From CAYJNO01 sp044432885 (GTDB taxonomy: Bacteria; Bacillota_I; Bacilli_A; Erysipelotrichales; Erysipelotrichaceae): 8,901 nt of DNA. The stretch is from NCBI GenBank assembly GCA_044432885.1, contig JAWXUG010000061.1, forward strand, positions 1 to 8,901, written 5' to 3'. The notes beneath the pieces are model-generated. The model worked only from the letters and a program-made list of their open reading frames with translations. It had not been told where the DNA came from and did no database searches. Shown here piece by piece: positions 5,142 to 8,901 of this stretch (positions are counted from its first letter, which is position 1; each line of letters opens with the position of its first letter). The position numbers were made by a program, and so were the translations under genes.

Positions 5142-7483
5142 TAAGCTTTTTTTCCTTCTACTACAATACGAACATTCATACAGAAGGTAACAATTTCCTT
5201 GGAAATGGTTTGCATCATTTCTTCAAACATTTCATACCCTTCTTGCGTATAAGCTTGAAGCGGATTGTTTTGAGCATAACTTCTCAAATGAATCCCTTCT
5301 CTTAATTTACTCATTGTATCAATATGGTTAATCCATGCACGATCAATAACACGTAAAACCATTGTTTTTTCAATTGGTAACACCTTTTCTTTATAAGGTT
5401 CAATCTTAGCTTCGTAAATAGACCATGCCAAATCGCTAAGAGCTTGAGTTACCTCTTGCTTAGAGACACTTAAATCTATTTGATCTAAGCCATCAGCAAA
5501 ACTCATTTTAGATAGAATTTCTTTCAATCCTTCTTTATCAAGTTCTTCGGTTTTTCCATTATCCACATAATGGCTTGCTACAATATTAGAAATAACACGT
5601 GCAAACATACCATGTACAATTTCATGAACACCTGGATTATCTAAAACTAAGTTTCTTTGTTCATAGATAATTTCACGTTGTTGACGTAAGACGTCATCAT
5701 ATCCTAAAAGTGATTTACGCACATCAAAGTTAACCCCTTCAACACGACGTTGAGCAGTCCCTATTGACTTTGTAATCATTTTTGATTCAATCGCTTCATC
5801 CCCTAATTGAGAGAAAATACCTTCCATGCGTTCAGATCCAAAGCGAACCATTAATTCATCTTGTACAGAAACATAGAAACGTGAGAACCCCACATCTCCC
5901 TGTCTTCCTGAACGTCCTCTTAATTGGTTATCAATACGACGAGATTCATGACGTTCTGAACCGATTACAGCTAATCCACCTAATTCCTTAACACCTTCAC
6001 CAAGTTTAATATCGGTACCACGTCCTGCCATATTAGTGGCAATGGTAACAGAACCTTTGCGTCCCGCCTTGGTAATGATATCTGCTTCACGTGCATGATT
6101 TTTAGCATTTAAAACTTCATGAGGAATTTTTCTTGATTTCAACATCTTCGAAATAAACTCACTTGTTTCAACAGAAATGGTCCCCACCAAAACAGGTTGT
6201 CCACTTTCATGGCATCGTTTAATTTCGTTGACTAAAGCTTCGAATTTCGCTTTTTTTGTCCCATACACTGCATCAGGATAATCCATACGTTGAATTGGAC
6301 GGTGTGTTGGAATTTCGATAACACGCATATTATAAATACTTAAGAATTCTTCTTCTTCAGTTTTAGCCGTTCCAGTCATCCCTGAAAGCTTTTCATATAA
6401 ACGAAAGAAGTTTTGATAAGTAATGGTAGCAAGGGTACTTGTTTCCTGCTTAATTGTGACTCCTTCTTTTGCTTCTAGTGCTTGATGTAGCCCATCAGAG
6501 AAGGCTCTTCCTGGCATTTTACGCCCTGTGAATTGGTCGACAATGACAATTTGATCCTCTTCAACAACGTATTCCACATCATTAGCCATTGTATAATTTG
6601 CTTTTAGGGCTTGGTTTAAATGATGAACTAATTGAGTATTACTAACATCATATAGATTGTTCACTTTAAATATTTTCTCAGCCTTAGCAACTGCAGATTC
6701 TGTTAATTGCACAGACTTAGACTTAACATCCACTTCATAATCTGTTTCAGACGTTAAACTTTTTACAAAGTTATCCGCCGCTTTGTATAAGTTAGCAGTT
6801 TGTCTTTGCCCGCCTGAAATAATTAATGGTGTACGTGATTCATCAATTAAAATAGAATCGACTTCGTCAATTAACGCATAATTTAATCCTCTTAATACAC
6901 GGTCTTCCTTGCGGGTAACCATATTATCACGAAGATAGTCAAAACCAAGCTCTGCATTGGTTGAATAAGTAATATCACATAAGTAAGCATTTCTTTTTTG
7001 AACAGGATTTAGGGCACGTGCATTTAATCCAACAGTTAATCCCATGAATTTAAAAATTTGACCCATCCACTCTGCATCACGTCCTGCTAAATATTCATTT
7101 ACGGTAACAACATGTACACCCTTTCCTTCTAGGGCATTTAAATAGATTGACAAAACAGAAGTTAGTGTCTTTCCTTCTCCCGTTTTCATTTCTGCAATAT
7201 CACCAGTATGCATCACATAAGCACCCATCAATTGCACAGGATATGGATATTCGCCAATCACTCTTTTTGCTGCTTCTCTAACTGCGGCAAAAGCCTCAGG
7301 TAAAATATCATCTAAAGTTGCTCCATCTTCAATTCTTTCTTTAAATTCTGTTGTTTTATATTTTAGTTGTTCATCTGTTAAATCAGCCATAACTTGGGCA
7401 TACGTTTCAACAGGTGCGACTGCTTTTTCTATCTCTTTAACTCTCTTTTTATCAAAATTAAATAATTTATCAATAATAGCCAT
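5141..7483 (-). CDS. secA: Preprotein translocase ATPase SecA, without C-terminal zinc-binding tail
   Basis: ATP-driven motor that pushes unfolded secretory proteins through SecYEG at the inner face of the membrane. The product has 780 residues. Visible motifs are the Walker A TGEGKT (101-106), DEVD (206-209) with the following DSILIDESRTPLI, GRKMPGRAFSDGLHQ in the preprotein cross-linking and NBD region, NMAGRGTDI (484-492) and QLRGRSGRQGD (520-530, helicase motif VI), then the helical scaffold and wing ending near residue 770. It stops at NVRIVVEGKKA, so the linker and the CxCxSG...CH zinc motif of the 841-residue B. subtilis protein are missing. ATG 7483 follows AGGAGG by 7 nt; the frame is open upstream to a TTG at 7534, but that lies above the predicted transcription start. 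It shares a transcript with prfB, as in many Bacillota. Confidence 0.98.
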   Translation of the reverse strand: MAIIDKLFNFDKKRVKEIEKAVAPVETYAQVMADLTDEQLKYKTTEFKERIEDGATLDDILPEAFAAVREAAKRVIGEYPYPVQLMGAYVMHTGDIAEMKTGEGKTLTSVLSIYLNALEGKGVHVVTVNEYLAGRDAEWMGQIFKFMGLTVGLNARALNPVQKRNAYLCDITYSTNAELGFDYLRDNMVTRKEDRVLRGLNYALIDEVDSILIDESRTPLIISGGQRQTANLYKAADNFVKSLTSETDYEVDVKSKSVQLTESAVAKAEKIFKVNNLYDVSNTQLVHHLNQALKANYTMANDVEYVVEEDQIVIVDQFTGRKMPGRAFSDGLHQALEAKEGVTIKQETSTLATITYQNFFRLYEKLSGMTGTAKTEEEEFLSIYNMRVIEIPTHRPIQRMDYPDAVYGTKKAKFEALVNEIKRCHESGQPVLVGTISVETSEFISKMLKSRKIPHEVLNAKNHAREADIITKAGRKGSVTIATNMAGRGTDIKLGEGVKELGGLAVIGSERHESRRIDNQLRGRSGRQGDVGFSRFYVSVQDELMVRFGSERMEGIFSQLGDEAIESKMITKSIGTAQRRVEGVNFDVRKSLLGYDDVLRQQREIIYEQRNLVLDNPGVHEIVHGMFARVISNIVASHYVDNGKTEELDKEGLKEILSKMSFADGLDQIDLSVSKQEVTQALSDLAWSIYEAKIEPYKEKVLPIEKTMVLRVIDRAWINHIDTMSKLREGIHLRSYAQNNPLQAYTQEGYEMFEEMMQTISKEIVTFCMNVRIVVEGKKA

Positions 7484-7490
7484 AATAAAT

Positions 7491-7496
7491 CCTCCT
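7491..7496 (-). promoter_or_regulatory. Ribosome binding site that sets the secA start
   Basis: AGGAGG lies 7 nt before ATG 7483, where the SecA family sequence MAIIDKLFNFDKK begins. It rules out the 17-codon upstream extension of the reading frame. Confidence 0.9.
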
Positions 7497-7505
7497 AACT
7501 CATTT

Positions 7506-7534
7506 ATTCTACATGATTCCCTACTATAAAGCAA
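7506..7534 (-). promoter_or_regulatory. Probable sigma-A promoter of secA-prfB
   Basis: TTGCTT (7529-7534, 3 of 6) and TAGAAT (7506-7511, 5 of 6) are 17 bp apart. Transcription would start near 7499, just before AGGAGG. The -35 box touches the tail of the preceding terminator, so the units are packed with almost no spare DNA. Confidence 0.6.
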
Positions 7535-7559
7535 AGAAAAGGTTAGATAAAATCTAACC
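7533..7559 (-). terminator. Intrinsic terminator after the cold-shock gene
   Basis: GGTTAGAT and ATCTAACC form a perfect 8-bp stem with a TTT loop (7541-7559), followed by TTTTCTTT. It starts directly after the stop codon at 7560 and separates the cold-shock gene from secA. Confidence 0.87.
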
Positions 7560-7766
7560 CTACTCTACAACACGAATGTTACAAGCCTGTAATCCGCAAT
7601 CGCCATTAACTAACTCGAATTCTACTTCTGCACCTTCTTCAACTGTTTTGAAACCTTCCATAACAATTTGTGAATAATGGAAGAATGCATCTTCTCCATC
7701 CACTGTGGTGATGAATCCAAACCCTTTGTTTTTGTTAAAGCGTTTTACTTTACCAGTAGTCATCAT
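7560..7766 (-). CDS. Cold-shock-domain RNA-binding protein
   Basis: A 68-residue single-domain cold shock protein, a five-stranded OB-fold barrel that binds single-stranded RNA or DNA and can melt mRNA structure. RNP1 is KGFGFI (14-19) and the RNP2 equivalent is DAFFHYS (26-32), where most relatives have VFVHFS. The aromatic residue normally following VK (KWFN) is Arg here (KRFN, R9), which removes one stacking side chain; the other aromatics (F10, F16, F18, F28, F29, H30, Y31) remain. Two consecutive ATGs are possible starts (7766 or 7763), with AAGGAAGG about 12 nt or more upstream. It has its own promoter and terminator. The leader is only about 20 nt, unlike the long thermosensor leaders of cold-inducible csp genes, so expression is probably constitutive. 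It occupies the place between comFC and secA where B. subtilis has yvyD (hpf). Confidence 0.95.
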   Translation of the reverse strand: MMTTGKVKRFNKNKGFGFITTVDGEDAFFHYSQIVMEGFKTVEEGAEVEFELVNGDCGLQACNIRVVE

Positions 7767-7792
7767 AAACGTACCAAACCTTCCTTAAGATA

Positions 7793-7821
7793 ATTATACG
7801 CCTTGTTTTTCATTATTCCAA
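7793..7821 (-). promoter_or_regulatory. Sigma-A promoter of the cold-shock gene inside the comFC 3' end
   Basis: TTGGAA (7816-7821, 4 of 6) and a perfect TATAAT (7793-7798) are 17 bp apart. The -10 box overlaps the comFC stop codon TAA (7794-7796). Transcription should start near 7786, giving a leader of about 20 nt. Confidence 0.8.
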
Positions 7822-8423
7822 GCGCTATTGTATGAAAATGTAACAGCTTTCAGCGTTTTTGCTTTGTTTTTAATTAACAAATGACAAATTTTCATCGTAG
7901 AACCCGTTGTTAGGATATCATCCACCAATAAAACCTTATCTGGAACCTCGCAGTTTTTCTTTAAAACGATATGTTCTTCTATCTCATTTCGCCTGTTTTT
8001 AGGCATCGAAGACTGTTTTAAATCCTCATTTTTTTCAAAGATCGACAGCGTTTTAAACCCTGCTACTTCCAACATCTGAGCAACATGATGAAACCCTCGC
8101 TTTTCAATAGCTTGTTTACTAGAAGGAATAACAACAAATGTAAAACCGTAATAGCGAAGTTTTAAATACCAATAAATTGGGTAAATAAACAAAGGGGCAA
8201 GAGCTTCATCACAACATTCCTTGTATTGCAAAATAGCTTGTTTGAACGCTTCATTATATACATAAAAACTTTCTACTTTAAACGTCTTTAAATCTACCAC
8301 TTTTCGCTTTATTTCAAACTTGTCTCGACATGCATCACACAAGACATCTTGATAATAGAAAACATCCAGTATATGACGATTTGATAACTCTTTTTTAAAA
8401 CACATCAAACATCTCTGCTTCAT
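7794..8423 (-). CDS. comFC: ComFC/GntX-type phosphoribosyltransferase-fold competence protein
   Basis: A 209-residue cytosolic protein of the ComF family needed for DNA uptake in transformable bacteria; ComFC partners the ComFA ATPase. The N-terminus has a four-cysteine zinc site, CLMC (5-8) and CDAC (29-32). The C-terminal half is a type I phosphoribosyltransferase fold with the binding loop LLVDDILTTGST (165-176); the KRGFHH segment (108-113) matches the conserved R-G-F of the family. No catalytic activity is established that I know of. The ATG at 8423 is chosen because it keeps C5 and C8; Met7 would lose the first cysteine. It overlaps the end of comFA by 29 nt, with AAAGGAG about 13 nt upstream inside comFA. 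No comFB lies between them, unlike B. subtilis. The cold-shock gene promoter lies in its last codons. Confidence 0.92.
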   Translation of the reverse strand: MKQRCLMCFKKELSNRHILDVFYYQDVLCDACRDKFEIKRKVVDLKTFKVESFYVYNEAFKQAILQYKECCDEALAPLFIYPIYWYLKLRYYGFTFVVIPSSKQAIEKRGFHHVAQMLEVAGFKTLSIFEKNEDLKQSSMPKNRRNEIEEHIVLKKNCEVPDKVLLVDDILTTGSTMKICHLLIKNKAKTLKAVTFSYNSAWNNEKQGV

Positions 8424-8901
8424 TTAATCTTTTAAGCTCCTTTATTGTATCCTTAGCTTTTACAGAATATCGATTTGAAAGAATCATGCACTCCCCTACA
8501 GGATCATCAAACCTCCTACCAACTCTTCCTAGCATTTGGATCATACTAGATAAATCAAACACCTGATGTTCAGGGTCAATAATCACCACCTTAACGTGAG
8601 GAATGGTTACACCACGTTCTAGTATAGAGGTAGAAAATAAGACATCCATTCCCCCTTTTTTAAATGCATCAATCTTTTCTTGTTTATCCTCTGATTGACT
8701 AGACACAAAATCGCAACGAAACATCCATCGATAAATGCGCGCATAAAGTTTACAAAGTCGAATACTTGCTACAAACACAATCACAGGCTTATTTCTTTTT
8801 AGAAACTGTATTAATTGATATTGCAAAAAAATCCATGGTCCAACACAGAGTCTAGGTACTGGTAAGGGATAAAGATGTGGGCGGCGATTTAAACATAAAT
8901 A
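8395..8901 (-). CDS. comFA: ComFA DNA-uptake helicase, C-terminal part only
   Basis: The last 168 residues of ComFA, a DEAD-box-like ATPase on the cytosolic side of the membrane that helps pull transforming single-stranded DNA into the cell. The frame is open to the window edge and contains no start there; the family is about 440-460 residues, so the N-terminal zinc motif and helicase motifs I-III lie outside. Seen here are RRPHLYPLPVPR (6-17), typical of the join between the two RecA-like domains, motif IV-like VIVFVAS, motif V FSTSILERGVTIP (90-102 approximately) and motif VI QMLGRVGRR (122-130). It ends inside comFC (29-nt overlap), so the two are co-translated. A shorter reading frame starting with TTG at 8826 is not a real start. 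Confidence 0.93.
   Translation of the reverse strand, partial: YLCLNRRPHLYPLPVPRLCVGPWIFLQYQLIQFLKRNKPVIVFVASIRLCKLYARIYRWMFRCDFVSSQSEDKQEKIDAFKKGGMDVLFSTSILERGVTIPHVKVVIIDPEHQVFDLSSMIQMLGRVGRRFDDPVGECMILSNRYSVKAKDTIKELKRLNEAEMFDVF

Noticed and set aside
7484..7534. N-terminal extension of SecA from TTG 7534
   Set aside because: It lies in the promoter region and the extension does not resemble SecA; AGGAGG points to ATG 7483.
1..8901. tRNA, rRNA, CRISPR array, insertion sequence, toxin-antitoxin pair or defence island
   Set aside because: No matching structure or repeat was seen, and nearly every base is taken up by the recognised genes; the longest non-coding gap is under 100 bases.

Overview
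The window is an AT-rich, tightly packed stretch of a bacterial chromosome. All eleven genes lie on the minus strand, so the transcribed order runs from high to low coordinates. Strong AGGAGG-type ribosome binding sites, a delta subunit of RNA polymerase, an MEP-pathway gene and the comF-secA-prfB neighbourhood point to a low-GC member of the Bacillota. The SecA without a zinc-binding tail, the short delta subunit and the absence of TGA stops would fit an Erysipelotrichia-like lineage (relatives of the Mollicutes), but that placement is an inference.

Layout in the direction of transcription: (1) 8901-7794, the 3' end of comFA overlapping comFC, competence genes for uptake of single-stranded DNA; comFB is absent. 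(2) 7821-7533, a cold-shock-domain gene with its own promoter and terminator, sitting between comFC and secA. (3) 7534-4017, secA and prfB, translationally coupled by a TAATG junction; prfB needs a programmed +1 frameshift and the unit ends at a strong terminator. (4) 4005-3071, a single-gene unit encoding a DUF4438 protein of unknown function, with an extended -10 promoter and a terminator. (5) 3054-1804, a YwfO-type HD-domain phosphohydrolase. (6) 1769-1, an operon from a near-consensus promoter: DUF1934 (YwiB-like), rpoE (delta), a HAD hydrolase and ispF, the last cut by the window edge. No terminator separates units 5 and 6, so read-through is possible.

The genes are mostly housekeeping: protein export, translation termination, isoprenoid synthesis, nucleotide and phosphate-ester hydrolysis, and tuning of RNA polymerase. 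I see no tRNA, rRNA, CRISPR array, insertion sequence or other mobile element, and no gene on the plus strand. Every promoter found gives a very short leader, about 10-25 nt.

The most unusual signal is in prfB. The classic CTT TGA C shift site is intact, but the Shine-Dalgarno-like stimulator expected just upstream is missing. A perfect 8-bp hairpin lies there instead, ending 6 nt before the slippery codon. None of the ten complete genes ends in TGA, the codon read only by RF2. The window shows no clear new multi-gene system; the DUF4438 gene is the main uncharacterised component.
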